64,000 bases of DNA, from assembly GCF_004005475.1 (NCBI RefSeq), contig NZ_RZTZ01000018.1, forward strand, positions 1-64,000, written 5' to 3'. The translations under genes were made by a program, and so were the position numbers. Position 1 is the first letter of the stretch; every line of letters begins with the position of its first letter. Source of the stretch: Niallia taxi. Lineage in GTDB: Bacteria > Bacillota > Bacilli > Bacillales > Cytobacillaceae. The notes under the pieces are model-generated. The model was not told the DNA's origin and searched no databases. It worked only from the letters and a program-made list of their open reading frames with translations. Of the stretch, positions 1 through 10,124 are shown piece by piece.

Positions 1-16
1 ATCTTACTGCACACAA

Positions 17-59
17 TATGAGCTATGATTACCGGTTGGCCACCAAATCATAGCTTATA
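17..59. repeat. Inverted repeat/hairpin next to IS3 orfB
   Basis: Positions 21-30 and 46-55 are perfect 10-base inverted complements, and the pairing extends outward to 17/59 with one G-U pair. The loop itself contains the palindrome TGGCCA. No U-tract follows, so it is not an obvious terminator. It lies just upstream of the 5'-truncated IS3 element. Confidence 0.5.
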
Positions 60-152
60 AACATATTAGCATATTCAAACGAACCTAGTAAAAAATTGAA
101 GTCGACTAGGTTTATTTGTCATCCCTTTCACAGCCTAACCCGCTTTACCTTA

Positions 153-188
153 TGTGAATAACCTTTTCATTTTAAAATGTTATTCACA
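153..188. repeat. Perfect 10-bp inverted repeat
   Basis: TGTGAATAAC at 153-162 is the exact reverse complement of 179-188, with a 16-base loop that contains ATTTTAAAAT. It lies 18 bases upstream of the IS3 orfB start, where the orfA gene would be expected. It may mark the junction at which the left part of the element was replaced. Confidence 0.5.
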
Positions 189-205
189 AAAACATAAATA
201 ACCCA

Positions 206-1123
206 TTGACTAACCGTAAGAAAAAAGGCTATGGCCATATTCGCGAAAAAGTAACCGAATCAGAGCTCATCGATTTTATCGAGGAACACAAGGATCAATA
301 TCCCGTCCAGAAAATGTGCGAAGTACTGGCCGTGCCAAGAAGCAGCTACTATGGCTCCCTTGAAAAAACGACGTCAAAACGTGAACTGGAAAACCAGGAA
401 CTCACGCAGGAAATCCAACGAATTCACCTGGAAAGTAAGGCGCGTTATGGCGCACCGAAAATCCATAAGACCTTATCAAACAACGGGGTTTGTTTAAGCC
501 TGAAGCGTGTCCAGCTGAGAAAGGCAGGCATCCGTTCGATTACCAGGGAAAAATACCGTCCTTTCCCCTCAAAAGAAAAGGTTGTGCAGCTGGGTAATCT
601 TTTAAAAAGAGACTTCTCTACCTGCACAATCAATGAGAAATGGGTGGCGGATATTACGTATATTCCTACGGTAAAAGACGGCTGGTGCTATCTGGCCTCT
701 GTATTGGATCTGCATTCAAAAAAAATTGTTGGCTATTCTTTTTCTCGTTTTATGACTTCGGAATTAGTGATCGAAGCACTTGAAAACGCCTGTTTTTCTC
801 AAAAGCCCCGAAAGGGCTTAATTCTTCATACCGATCTTGGCTCACAATATACCAGCAGTGAGTTTACTCAGCATGTCCAAAAATACGGAATCAGGCAGTC
901 TTTCAGTCAGAAAGGCTGTCCTTATGACAATGCCTGTATAGAGTCATTTCACGCCATATTAAAGAAAGAAGAAGTCTATCATACCCAGTACACAGACTAC
1001 CGGGCAGCGAAGCTGGCCATGTTTCAGTTTATAGAAGACTGGTACAACAGAAACAGAATTCACAGCAGCATCGGCTATCAAACACCTCAAGCTATGGAGG
1101 ATCAGATTAGAAGAACCGCTTGA
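206..1123 (+). CDS. IS3-family transposase OrfB (DDE, rve domain)
   Basis: This is a 305-residue product with a TTG start at 206. It carries the OrfB layout: an HTH_21-like segment (KMCEVLAVPRSSYY, about residues 33-46), then the RNase H-fold integrase core with WVADITYI (first Asp), ILHTDLGSQYTS (second Asp) and CIESFHA (Glu). The C-terminal NRIHSSIGYQTP motif is intact. Compared with usual OrfB proteins, the stretch LKRVQLRKAGIRS seems to lack about two residues between RVQ and RKAG. In IS3 elements OrfB is normally made as an OrfAB fusion by -1 frameshifting; no orfA is present here, so transposition is doubtful. Relatives in this window lie at 18265 and 41265. Confidence 0.88.
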   Translation: MTNRKKKGYGHIREKVTESELIDFIEEHKDQYPVQKMCEVLAVPRSSYYGSLEKTTSKRELENQELTQEIQRIHLESKARYGAPKIHKTLSNNGVCLSLKRVQLRKAGIRSITREKYRPFPSKEKVVQLGNLLKRDFSTCTINEKWVADITYIPTVKDGWCYLASVLDLHSKKIVGYSFSRFMTSELVIEALENACFSQKPRKGLILHTDLGSQYTSSEFTQHVQKYGIRQSFSQKGCPYDNACIESFHAILKKEEVYHTQYTDYRAAKLAMFQFIEDWYNRNRIHSSIGYQTPQAMEDQIRRTA

Positions 1124-1163
1124 TACTTAACTTTTTTGTGTCCAAATTATTGACTCAAATCCA
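206..1163 (+). mobile_element. IS3-family (IS150-like) element, left part missing
   Basis: The orfB reading frame is followed by a terminal repeat ending in TCCA at 1160-1163. Its reverse complement starts TGGA and reaches TTTGGACAC, matching the left end of the related copy at 41265 (TGGAGTTAG, then TGGACACC). The orfA gene and left terminus are absent, so the element is probably immobile unless a relative acts in trans. Confidence 0.75.
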
Positions 1164-1799
1164 CTTATTCTAGTAGAGGAAGTCATAAAGAAAAGTCAGC
1201 TATTTAAAATAACGGAACAAAGATATGAAGCATTACAAGTGTATAAAGAGGAAAAAAAGAAGAATGCTTCAAAGGCGAAGCAAATTTATAATAAAAAATT
1301 GAGTGATATAGAATCAGAACAAGCGAAGATAGAGAAAAATTTTGAAAAGAAGATAACACAATTAAATGAGTCTAAAGCGAAACAATTAGCCTCTATAGAG
1401 AAATCGATGGAATACAATATCTCTTCCATGCAAAAAGACGAATCCAAAAGAATAGAAATAAATTCTGGAACAGATGAGATTATAAATAATATTAATTTAA
1501 TTAATAAAGCGGTGGTTAAATATAAAAAACAAGCAATCCAATTGAATTTTGATAATGATATAAAAAATAAAGAAATAGAAATTAAAATACTTGGTTTAAC
1601 GACTAACTTAGAAAAGGATAAATGGAATTTTCAATTTAAAAAAGGAACTATATCTAAAACGATACTCAAAAACAAAATTAGCAATCTAGAGTTTGCAGAA
1701 AAAACAGAAAGAAACAGGTTGAACAGAGTTGTATCCACAATGGAAAAAGAAAAGAACAATCAACTTCAAAATCTATCTGTAACCGCTAAAATAAAGTGA
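1164..1799 (+). pseudogene. Coiled-coil protein fragment cut at both ends by IS elements
   Basis: A reading frame is open from the IS3 terminus at 1163 through to 1799. It is charged and Lys/Glu-rich with long helical stretches (for example SDIESEQAKIEKNFEKKI), consistent with a coiled coil. The frame enters directly from the IS3 end, and a GTG at 1239 is only an internal codon. The TGA stop at 1797-1799 is the first three bases of the IS21 left terminus. Both ends of the original gene are therefore lost. No specific family was recognised. Phage tail-associated or structural coiled-coil proteins look similar in composition, but that is only a possibility. Confidence 0.7.
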
Positions 1800-1886
1800 A
1801 CAGTTTTTGCTCACTTCCAATGAACACTTTTCGCCTAAAAAATCATTCCTGTAAACTGGGTTTATCAGTTTGTAGGAGGAGCAAAA

Positions 1887-3413
1887 TGGAGGAAAAGTTA
1901 ATGATATATCTAGAGATTCACCAATTAACTAAACAAAGATTAAGAGTTTCTCAAATTGCTAAAAGATTAAAGATTTCCCGAACTACTGTGTATAAATATT
2001 TGGAAACGACTTTTGAAGAAGCTGTAAATGAATTTGATATTGGTGAACGAAAAAAGATATTGGATCCCTATCGGGATTGGATTGTCAATTGGCTGAAGGA
2101 TTATCTTCCCTCAGTGGAGCTCAGATTTTTGATTGGCTACAGGAAAGATTTCCAAATATTAAAGTCGGAGAAAGCACAGTGCGACGCTATGTAAATGAAG
2201 TAAGAGAACTGTATCAAATCGAAAAGAAAGAAGAATCACGTGAATATGAGTCTGTCGATGAACTACCACCAGGAAAACAGCTGCAGGTGGATTGGGGACA
2301 AGGTGTTCAAAAGGATATGTATGGTAAGGAAATACGCCTCTATTTCATTGCGTTCGTACTAGCACATTCCCGACATAAATATATGTGGTGGCTCAACAGA
2401 CCCTTCACTACCGAGGACACCATGCGCTGTCATGAACTAGCTTTTCAATATTATGGTGGTGTCCCTGAAGAAGTTGTATATGATCAGGACAATTTGATTG
2501 CGGTAAGTGAGAATGCAGGAGACCTAATCTTGACTAAAGGATTCCAAAAATATATTCAGCAAAGAAAGTTTCGAGTGTATCTATGTAGAAAGGCTGACCC
2601 TGAATCTAAAGGGAAAGTCGAGAATGTCGTAAAATACCTAAAGAACAACTTTGCCAAGAACCGAGTGTATTCTACACTGGAAGATTGGAACAACCGTAGC
2701 CTAAAATGGCTTGAAAGAACCGGAAACTTCAAGGTGCATAAAACAACTAAAAAGAGACCTTGCGAAGTGTTTCTCCTGGAAAAGCAACACTTGCGAAAGA
2801 TCTCTAATCAGCTTTCTTACGAAAGCAACTATACTGAAATTATAACAAGGAATGTCAGTAAGGACAATACGGTGCAATTCAAATCGAATCGATATTCTGT
2901 ACCTGTGGGTACATATACTAGACAAGCAATAGTCCATTTACACATCGCTGACTATGTACTGAAGATTTGTAACCCTTCCACAGGAGAAATTATTGCGGTG
3001 CATTCTATCTCTCAAGATAAAGGGAGACTAGTCAAGAATAGGAACCATTCTCGTGAGCGTTCCAAGTCGCTCGAGTTATTAAGACAAGAACAGATTGACC
3101 TTCTTGCCCATGATAAACAAACTACATAGATAAAGTCAGCAAGGATTATGAACCTTATCGTTGAGACCAATTCACACTAATTAAAAAGTTGCTTAAGAAA
3201 CAAGGAATGGGTCCACTTAGTGCTTGAGAAGTGATAGATGAATGCCTGTACAGCGACAATAGCTTCCGTGATGACGTGGAATTTCTCAAGCAAACATCAC
3301 TTGATCAGCAACACAAAATGATGGAAGAGAGCGACAAAACCCCAGTAGATATAGAGGTTCAGACTAGAGTTATGGATCAATACCTCCCAATTGATGGGAG
3401 GAAAATAAATTAG
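1887..3413 (+). pseudogene. istA: istA transposase, frameshifted
   Basis: The start ATG at 1887 follows AGGAGG. The N-terminal HTH (VSQIAKRLKISRTTVYKYLE) is read up to about 2090, where the frame shifts. The integrase core continues to 3129, with ELPPGKQLQVDWGQG holding the first catalytic Asp, a second Asp in VVYDQDNL and a Glu in ESKGKVENVVKY. A second frameshift near 3125 and a stop at about 3162 interrupt the C-terminus, which resumes at 3231-3413. IstA is the DDE transposase of IS21 elements. At least two frameshifts make this copy inactive. Confidence 0.85.
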
Positions 3414-3443
3414 TAAGAGTAACAGCAATCCTTTTGGCAGTTA

Positions 3444-4210
3444 ATGATGTGGGAAACTGCAGATGGTCTCTCCGATATCCACCGCAAGGCGGAACAGAAA
3501 TCTTGGACCTATCTCGAGTTATTAGAAGAATTAACCACGTTTGAACTTAAAAAGCGAGAAGAGAAAAGTATTGAAAAGCGATTGAACTGGGCACGATTCC
3601 CTTACCATAGACCGATTCATATGTTCCGAGTTGAGGAACAAGACGCAATTACTGAAAGGCAATTAAAGCAGTTACGTGAATATGAGTGGCTTGAACAAAA
3701 CTATAATCTCATACTACTTGGGCCGCCAGGTGCAGGCAAGACGCTACTTTCCTTGGGACTTGGTATTGAAGCAATCTATAAGGGATATATTTCATAACAA
3801 TGGGTGAGTTGATTCAGTTACTTAAGACAGAGGAGTACGTAAACAAATCTAAGATCCAGTTGAAGCGCTTGCGCGCTTCTGATCTGGTCATAATTGATGA
3901 CATCATGTATATGGCAATGGATCAACGAGAAGCTACCCTTTTCTTTCAATTAGTCCACCAACTATACGAGCAAAGTTCTTTAATTTTGACATCTAATAGA
4001 AGCCCTGAAGAGTGGACAGAGATTGTCGGAAATCAAGGAATGATGACCGCAATATTGGATCGATTATTGCATCGTGTCGAGGTTATTCATATGAATAATG
4101 AAAGTCATCGACTGAAGAATCAACATGTCCAACTAAGTGTAGCCTATCCAACTCATTTAAAAACCTCCTTAAAGGTGTACCTTCCCTGGGTAAACCTATT
4201 TTATTTATAA
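3444..4210 (+). pseudogene. istB: istB helper ATPase, frameshifted
   Basis: IstB is the AAA+ ATPase helper that works with IstA. The first piece (3444-3797) has the Walker A motif GPPGAGKT near 3721. The frame breaks at about 3790, where the expected VIFTTMGEL region is disrupted, and the second piece (3800-4210) has the Walker B segment LVIIDDI and the sensor segment ILTSNRSPEEW. The C-terminal tail after about 4130 no longer resembles IstB. The frameshift between the Walker motifs makes it a pseudogene. It overlaps the end of istA, as is usual for IS21. Confidence 0.82.
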
Positions 4211-4351
4211 ACCAAACTCTATTGCAGGTGGGTTCTTATGAGTGTTTGTAAAGCAACGAGCTTTAGAAAATCAAAAAGTACTGTAACAAAAGTAAGTAAC
4301 AAGAATATTATATATAGACATAATATCACCTGTCGCAATAAGGTAGGTTTT

Positions 4352-4390
4352 AACGAAGACAATTGTAGGGAGTTGTCTTCGTTTTATTGA
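4352..4390. terminator. Rho-independent terminator, repeated type A
   Basis: The stem AACGAAGACAA / TTGTCTTCGTT is followed by TTATT. A near-copy with the same spacing and neighbours occurs at 26536, and a decayed half at about 35050. Confidence 0.75.
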
Positions 4391-4477
4391 GCCTTTAAAT
4401 ACTTAAAACTTATAGCCCTCGTACCAATTAGTTGAACTAGCATAAATGTACCTTCTCCTTTAATATTTTTTCTTTCT

Positions 4478-4503
4478 ACCCTTCTTTCTAGAAGGGTTTT
4501 TTA
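4478..4503 (+). terminator. Rho-independent terminator
   Basis: ACCCTTCT and AGAAGGGT flank a four-base loop and are followed by a run of six T. It is the second of two terminators about 100 bases apart, an arrangement also seen at 26536/26661. Confidence 0.75.
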
Positions 4504-4510
4504 CCTAAAT

Positions 4511-4543
4511 AGATAAGGTGTACTTTTAAAGTACACCTTATCT
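4511..4543. repeat. 33-nt near-perfect palindrome at an IS3 end
   Basis: Two 16-base arms (4511-4526 and 4528-4543) are exact reverse complements around a single T. The right arm runs into TCTGGACAGAAAAATTAAG, the left end of the IS3-type copies at 48150 and (inverted) 27890. The palindrome may have formed when two copies of the terminus met head to head. Confidence 0.7.
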
Positions 4544-5420
4544 GGACAGAAAAATTAAGATCACGTACACTAGATTTAAAACAGATGAGGAAAAGCCACT
4601 ATGACAAACCGAGCCATTATTGATGAATATGATCTGACTCCGTCTTCTCTTGACCGGTGGATCAACCAGGAACTGAACAGTAGGAGCTTTTAGAACTCCG
4701 CAAGGAACTAAAACAGCTAAGAATGGAGAACGACATTTAAAGCAAGCCGCGCTGATAATGGGACGAAAGTAAATAGCATTAAGCAAAATAAAGACAAATA
4801 CTCGGTATCAGCAATGTGCAGCGTCCTGCAAATCTCACGTAGTACGTACTATTATTATGAGGATAAAGAACTTCAGTTAGAAGACGAATTGGCCGTATCA
4901 TGAAGGAGCGAGGGCTAGTTTCTTCCTATACAGTAGCACAGTTTAAGCCACAGAAAACTCCCTGTAATGAGTCGGCTCAGAAAAACGAATGGAAATGAAA
5001 GTTTCAGCAGGCAGAAGTAAAAAAGTAGTCGTCAGTGATTTAACATACGTAAAGTCAAAAATAAATGGTATTACGTATTATTGATATGCTCCCCTTAAAG
5101 TAGACAGACAAAAAACAAAAAATCTGTTGCTTATCTTTGTCACTCTCTTTAATCACGAAATCATTGGTTACAGCATAGGACCCAACAAAGATGCGTGCCT
5201 TGTCGCACGAGCTTTCTCTACTATTAAGGGTGATCTGTGTAGCGAGTTTAAAAACCAGCTGATCGACCAACGTTAGCGGCCTTCCGGATTGGCTGCTCTT
5301 TAAGTATGAAAGCTGTCGGGTAACGCTATAGTGGAAGCTACATTTAAAATCATTAAAACAGAATGGAAGGGGGATCCGTTTTCTTTCCAAACTTCCTTCT
5401 TATTAGCAGGGCATATCTTC
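4535..5420 (+). mobile_element. IS3-family remnant (copy 1 of the ATCTGGACAG type)
   Basis: The sequence after 4541 matches the element at 48150, including the start of orfA (ATGACAAA at 4600), but an internal deletion joins the first codons directly to the CCGAGCCATTATTGATG region. Broken OrfB pieces follow: KYSVSAMCSVLQISRSTYYY near 4800, VVVSDLTYVKSK near 5030, and ATFKIIKTEWKGDPFSF near 5340. Many stops and frameshifts show a long-dead copy. It ends at the strong hairpin at 5455. Confidence 0.8.
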
Positions 5421-5454
5421 AAAAAGGTGTATCCATTTCAGCTTGAAGGAATCA

Positions 5455-5506
5455 CACAAAGTGTAAAAAACCTTACTCGGCTGAGTAAGGTTTTTTACAC
5501 TTTGTG
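5455..5506. terminator. Very strong bidirectional hairpin terminator
   Basis: Two exactly complementary 24-base arms (5455-5478 and 5483-5506) flank the loop GGCT. Each arm contains a run of six A or T beside a GC-richer core, so transcripts in either direction would meet a stem followed by U residues. It sits directly after the IS3 remnant. Confidence 0.85.
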
Positions 5507-5694
5507 ATTAATGAAGGGTTAATACATTATATGCAGATATATATAATTTTCTACAAATTACATTAGGAAATTAAGATTAGTTGTAATTCATTTAAATGAG
5601 CAATTTTTAGGACTTTCCCTAGATAATAAAAGATACTTTTTATGTAACAATCTGGAGAAATAAACCTTTAGTGGAAAAAGGGGTAGCATTCCTC

Positions 5695-5870
5695 CAATGA
5701 ATGAACTTTTAAGATCAATTTTATATTCCAAGAAGGATTTATAACATTTATTAATTGGATTAATCAAATAAAAGAGTCATGTGGAATGGAGCCAACAGGC
5801 CATTATTGGCTTAATTTAGTTTATATTCAAAAGGGGGAACAAGCTTAAATTCGATATGGTTAATCCCTTA
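5695..5870 (+). mobile_element. IS110-family transposase fragment
   Basis: A short frame reads ITFINWINQIKESC and then GMEPTGHYWLNLVY, the N-terminal DEDD-domain signature of IS110 transposases. A second, more decayed copy of the same stretch lies at 34795. No other parts of the element are visible here. Confidence 0.65.
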
Positions 5871-5939
5871 CACGTCAAGCATAAGCATTGTACACTAAGC
5901 GGTTTGATTGGCATACTAAACCTCTTTTTCCTAGTGAAG

Positions 5940-6152
5940 GAATTCTAACTCCTATCTACATGACTTATAATCGCCAATTACCAATATCTCTTTAGATTCA
6001 TCCATAAAGTCTAAGAAATTATCATTGTCATAAACTTTTCTTAAATCTCTTACGGTTGCTGTACATTTTATAACTCATCCAAATTTAATAAAGTGTCTTC
6101 CAGCTCAGGAGTTATAGTTACAAGATTTGGATCAATTTTAATTTCCATTGCT
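5940..6152 (-). pseudogene. Small unknown gene remnant
   Basis: Read on the minus strand from an ATG at about 6150, the frame gives MEIKIDPNLVTITPELEDTL, a stop, then (after a shift) VRDLRKVYDNDNFLDFMDES. The two blocks look like one small acidic protein of about 70 residues broken by a frameshift. The family was not recognised. Confidence 0.35.
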
Positions 6153-6199
6153 ATTCCCCCAAATTTCAAGAGATTCCTTTTTATTTTTACATTGTCCTA

Positions 6200-7035
6200 T
6201 TATCCTCTTTTATTAATCCAATCAAACACTTATTCTCTCCAATAACAGAACAGCAAGCAGAGGAACAGGCTTTTTCTGTTAAGCAATCTTTTGAAAGAAC
6301 TGCACGGACTAAAAAGTAACTTGCATCAGTATTGTTTGAACTTTTTATTGAATGAAGCAAAGCTAAAAGACCAATTTGATTTAGGAATCTTTTCTAAATC
6401 CCTTCACTTTAAATGTTATTAAGATATTGTTTCTTCACAGCATCATATACCCAATAAATAACGTAGCTAGCAATGTAACCATATTTAATTGACCCTCCGT
6501 CTGGTTATATGAGTGTAAATAACCCTATTAATAGATGTGGCGACCTTAGAATTAGTTTAGACAAAAATTTCCCCGAATAAGGTATATAGTTGATTTTGCA
6601 GTAAGTGTTCAAAATCCTACAAATGCGACAAGATTTCAAGAAATTCTTAGAAAATTTCTCACTAAACTTTAGCCGAATAAAACGAGGTTATAGAGTTTAG
6701 ACAGTTCGCCCAGCATGCTTGCCAAACAAAGCTAAAAACAATATAGTTTCTATTTCTAACCCACTTCTGTGTTAGAAATAGTATTAATAATTTTATGGTA
6801 GGTAGAAAAAACGAAAATCACGAAGAACAAGGTGCTTAGATAAACCAAATTCAGAGAGGTCGCAAAAATTATTATGGGCATGGTTGGGCCCTTTGGTCAA
6901 TTACTAAAATCTATAACATAAGAGCGTTACAGGAGGAGTATGTTAAGGTGTAGTAGTCAAAAAAGCTTTAACTTGGGAAAAGGATATAAAAAATTTAAAA
7001 AAAGAAATTATGGAGCAAAATACCTCTAAATAATA
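6200..7035. other. Decayed intergenic sequence
   Basis: No intact gene is visible. A block at about 6280-6420 can be read on the plus strand as ELHGLKSNLHQYCLNFLLNE plus further codons before a stop, and another at about 6590-6670 as FAVSVQNPTNATRFQEILRK. Both look like eroded coding sequence of unknown family. Confidence 0.3.
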
Positions 7036-7038
7036 AAA

Positions 7039-7197
7039 TTACTTTACCGATAAAATAAAAGGAAATTGTATTGTATATACAAGCTCTAAAAGTTGTTCTG
7101 GATAAATAAAATTGGCTGCTTTTAGTTTTTGATTAATAAGTGCTGTTTCAGTTGAGAAAAAAAACTGTAATAATACCTTTTGATTTCTTCTATTCAT
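7039..7197 (-). CDS. Small unknown ORF (52 aa)
   Basis: An uninterrupted minus-strand frame starts with ATG at 7197 and ends at TAA (7039). The product has a basic start (MNRRNQKV), a hydrophobic LLQFFFS stretch and an amphipathic remainder. The upstream Shine-Dalgarno sequence is weak. It may be a chance ORF in AT-rich DNA; the family is unknown. Confidence 0.25.
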   Translation of the reverse strand: MNRRNQKVLLQFFFSTETALINQKLKAANFIYPEQLLELVYTIQFPFILSVK

Positions 7198-7437
7198 TAT
7201 AAAGACACCAACTTAAAAAATGGAAGAAAAAGTATTGGTGTAATGGGTATATCTCTTATTTAATCTTAAATACATCATTTTATTATCTGTCACGAACAGT
7301 ATTAATAAGTAAAGAGGGGATTATTCCATTAATCGTGTAAAGTTTAAATTTACTCAATAGTTCATTAGGGTTAAATTTTTTATGTTAGAAACAGTTATTT
7401 ATACCAGATAGGCGAATCAGTACAGGAGATGACACCA

Positions 7438-9129
7438 ATGAAAATGAATGTAAGAAAGAAATTATTTGCAGGATTTTTTTCAGTTTTGATTTTATTAGTA
7501 ATAGTAACAGCTATCACAAATTATCAGTTTAGAACTGTTGATGAAAGTTACACTGAGGCTATTGAAGATCGCTTTGGTAATTTAAATCTAATTTCTAAAA
7601 TGGAAAGAGCAATTCTCGAAGAACAAATTGCTCTGCGTGGTTACCTTATAAATGGGAACGAAGAAAGTCTAAATCAATTCGGTAATTCAGCAGAAGATTT
7701 CAAATCAAGTTCAGGAGAATTTTTAAACTTAAAAATTTCCTCTGAAGCGAGAAAATTAATTGAAGACTTGGTTGAAGTAGAAAAACAATATCAACAAGTG
7801 GGAAAAGAAGCAATTGAATTTAAAAAACAAAACCGTTTAGATGGTATTACAAGATTGATGCAAGAAAAAGGAAATGCAATAACTCAAAAGATTAATGAAG
7901 TTGGAGAAAAGGCTCGTATATATCAAGAAAAAAATCTAATAGAAACAAGTGATAATCTATCTCACCAAGTAAGTGTTATCAGAAACCTAATACTCTTTAT
8001 AAGTGTAGCAGCATTCATTTTAGGGGTAGCTATCGCAATATATATTGGTAAGATTATATCCAAGCCTGTTCAATTAATTTCTAAATCCGCAGAGCAAATT
8101 GCTGATGGGAACCTCTTAATAGATGAGATTAACATTAAGAATAAAGATGAAATCGGTCATTTAGCTGTTTCCTTTAATAGGATGACCAGAAATTTGAGAG
8201 ATTTAATTCACCAGGTAAGTAGTACATCAGAGCATGTTGCATCATCTGCTGAAGAATTATTGGCAAGTACGGAACAAACTAATTCTGCAACTAATCAGGT
8301 TGTCACTTCGATACAAGAGATTGCAGGAGGCGCTGAAATTCAAGGTAAGAATACTGAAGAAAGCGTAAAAGCAGTCAGTGAAATGGCAATAGGTATTCAA
8401 CGTGTTGCGGAGTCTATTTCAACTGCTGCAAAATCTTCATCGCATACTACTCAGCAAGCTAAAATAGGTAATGAGTACATTCAAAAAGTAATAGAACAAA
8501 TGACATCAATAAATAATTCAACAAATGACACAAATCTTGTAATTAAAGAATTGGATAATAAGTCTGCACAAATTGGTAAGATCATTGAAGTTATTACGGG
8601 AATAGCTGACCAGACAAACTTATTGGCTTTAAATGCGGCCATTGAATCCGCCAGAGCTGGGGAACACGGTCGAGGATTTGCAGTTGTAGCAGACGAAGTA
8701 AGAAAATTAGCGGAGCAATCAAGAGATTCTGCTAGTAAGATCGCTCACTTAATACAAGTCATACAAAATGATACATTACGAGTTGTTGAATTGATGGGTA
8801 AAGGAACAAATGAAGTAAGCCAAGGTATGCAATTGGTCGAAGAGACTGAAAAGACCTTCAATCTAATTTTGAAATCTGTCGAAAACGTTAATTCTGAGAT
8901 GCAGGAAGTATCTGTTATTACCGAACAAATGTCAGCAAGTGTGGAGCAGGTCAATTCTAAAATCGGTCAGGTTTCAGGAATTGCAAAAACTTCTATAGAA
9001 AGTACATCAGAGATTGCATCGGCTTCTGAAGAACAGTTAGCCTCCATGGAGGAAGTTGCTTCTTCATCATCAGCATTAGCCAGAATGTCAGAAGAATTAA
9101 GAAATTTAGTTGGGAGATTCAAGGTATAA
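7438..9129 (+). CDS. Methyl-accepting chemotaxis protein
   Basis: A 563-residue membrane chemoreceptor that should signal through CheA/CheW. The start at 7438 is chosen because AGGAG at 7424-7428 is nine bases upstream; the ATG at 7429 overlaps that site. Layout: short basic N-terminus, TM1 at about residues 10-30, an extracytoplasmic four-helix-bundle-like sensor (about 31-180), TM2 at about 183-204, HAMP to about 258, and a long signalling domain. The conserved hairpin tip [20 protein letters not shown] lies near residues 393-412. Gln/Glu pairs typical of methylation helices occur on both sides. No che genes are nearby, so it is a stand-alone receptor. The ligand cannot be read from sequence. 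Confidence 0.95.
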   Translation: MKMNVRKKLFAGFFSVLILLVIVTAITNYQFRTVDESYTEAIEDRFGNLNLISKMERAILEEQIALRGYLINGNEESLNQFGNSAEDFKSSSGEFLNLKISSEARKLIEDLVEVEKQYQQVGKEAIEFKKQNRLDGITRLMQEKGNAITQKINEVGEKARIYQEKNLIETSDNLSHQVSVIRNLILFISVAAFILGVAIAIYIGKIISKPVQLISKSAEQIADGNLLIDEINIKNKDEIGHLAVSFNRMTRNLRDLIHQVSSTSEHVASSAEELLASTEQTNSATNQVVTSIQEIAGGAEIQGKNTEESVKAVSEMAIGIQRVAESISTAAKSSSHTTQQAKIGNEYIQKVIEQMTSINNSTNDTNLVIKELDNKSAQIGKIIEVITGIADQTNLLALNAAIESARAGEHGRGFAVVADEVRKLAEQSRDSASKIAHLIQVIQNDTLRVVELMGKGTNEVSQGMQLVEETEKTFNLILKSVENVNSEMQEVSVITEQMSASVEQVNSKIGQVSGIAKTSIESTSEIASASEEQLASMEEVASSSSALARMSEELRNLVGRFKV

Positions 9130-9990
9130 TTAAATGAGACTATCATTATGCATTAAATATTGTAATGTAAAGAGCAAGAAATTATGGAAATGATCATTCA
9201 GAAGAATGTAATCAGTTTATAGTAATATATTTAATCAGGAGAGAATGCTTCGAAAAATAAAAACATTCATAATGAGTTGTCGAACTTAGCAATACGAAAA
9301 AAAATTTGAGAAACATCAAATCATCTACTTTTCCACAGAAGAAGATTTCATGTCATTATCGGTGATCATCTTTCTTTGCATTCAGTCAATTAATGTAAGA
9401 GCGTCATTAATAAATGACATCATTTATAGAAACAAAACTAAAGATGTTTTAGATTGTATACCTAGCATAAGCGGATTAAATCTATAAGCCTTTCAAACTA
9501 CAAGAATTGTTTGACGTAATAAAAAGAGACAAACGTGTTAAGTCACTTAACCAGGTCATGAGAATCTGCCATTTATTACTGCAGGTTATTAGAAAATGGA
9601 ATACTCTGATCACATTAGAAATACTGAAGAAGTTTTCCTAAGTAATAACCTAACGATTGCCATTTTTAGTAATACTTTTTACAGAGGTAATAAATGCTGT
9701 GCCGATGAACATTTAACAGTTTTGTATTGTACACATAGTAAATACAGCAGGAGTCGTTTTTTATTATACACAGAAAAACATAAATGACCACGTTAATTCA
9801 GGTAAGATTAGATTCTCAAGAAACTTTTGCTTCTGAGTTCTTGAAGTAGAAATTATGTTACCCGTGTTAAAAGGTAAGATTGATTATGATTTTATCGAAG
9901 AAAGTTGTGCACCAACTGAGAGTTAAAAAGGATATAAAGTTAACATTATAGAACATATCCAGTTGTTAAACAAGAAGTTATAATATTAAC
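9130..9990. other. Decayed region before a terminator
   Basis: No convincing gene was found. Short frames such as FKLQELFDVIKRDKRVKSL (about 9489-9550) and MLPVLKGKIDYDFIEES (about 9854-9905) look like eroded coding sequence on the plus strand. They end shortly before the terminator at 9991, suggesting one dead gene with its terminator still in place. The 63-codon ORF at 9596-9787 has no ribosome-binding site. Confidence 0.35.
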
Positions 9991-10023
9991 CCCACCTAGA
10001 AAAATTCTTGGTGGGTTTTTTTT
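9991..10023 (+). terminator. Rho-independent terminator followed by T8-G9 tract
   Basis: CCCACC (9991-9996) pairs with GGTGGG (10010-10015), with inner AGAA/TTCT pairing, followed by eight T. Nine consecutive G follow at 10024-10032. Confidence 0.8.
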
Positions 10024-10048
10024 GGGGGGGGGAATCCTTTTAATTTTT

Positions 10049-10073
10049 GGCTATGTTAAAGGTAAAGGTTGAT
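10049..10073 (+). repeat. Left arm of a 25-bp inverted repeat flanking the hydrolase gene
   Basis: This 25-base segment starts GGCTATGTTAAAGG and is present in inverted orientation at 11550-11574 with only two mismatches. Together the arms enclose 1.5 kb that holds a dead gene remnant and the hydrolase gene. Confidence 0.7.
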
Positions 10074-10124
10074 TTTTTCAAAAACACCCTTAAGATTAAT
10101 TTTTTCCGGAAAGGATTTGCATAC

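Larger units (their letters stand above)
1797..4210 (+). mobile_element. IS21-family element, inactivated
   Basis: The left end has two related motifs, TGAACAGTTTTTGC at 1797 and TGAACACTTTTCGC at about 1820, typical of the multiple terminal repeats of IS21. The istA and istB genes follow in order but both carry frameshifts. A clear right terminus was not found near 4210. Remnants of similar elements lie at 43600-44640 on the minus strand and, as a different lineage, at 24430-25290. Confidence 0.8.

Noticed and set aside
9596-9787. 63-codon plus-strand ORF
   Set aside because: No Shine-Dalgarno sequence, high Cys/Tyr content atypical of real proteins, and surrounding sequence is decayed.
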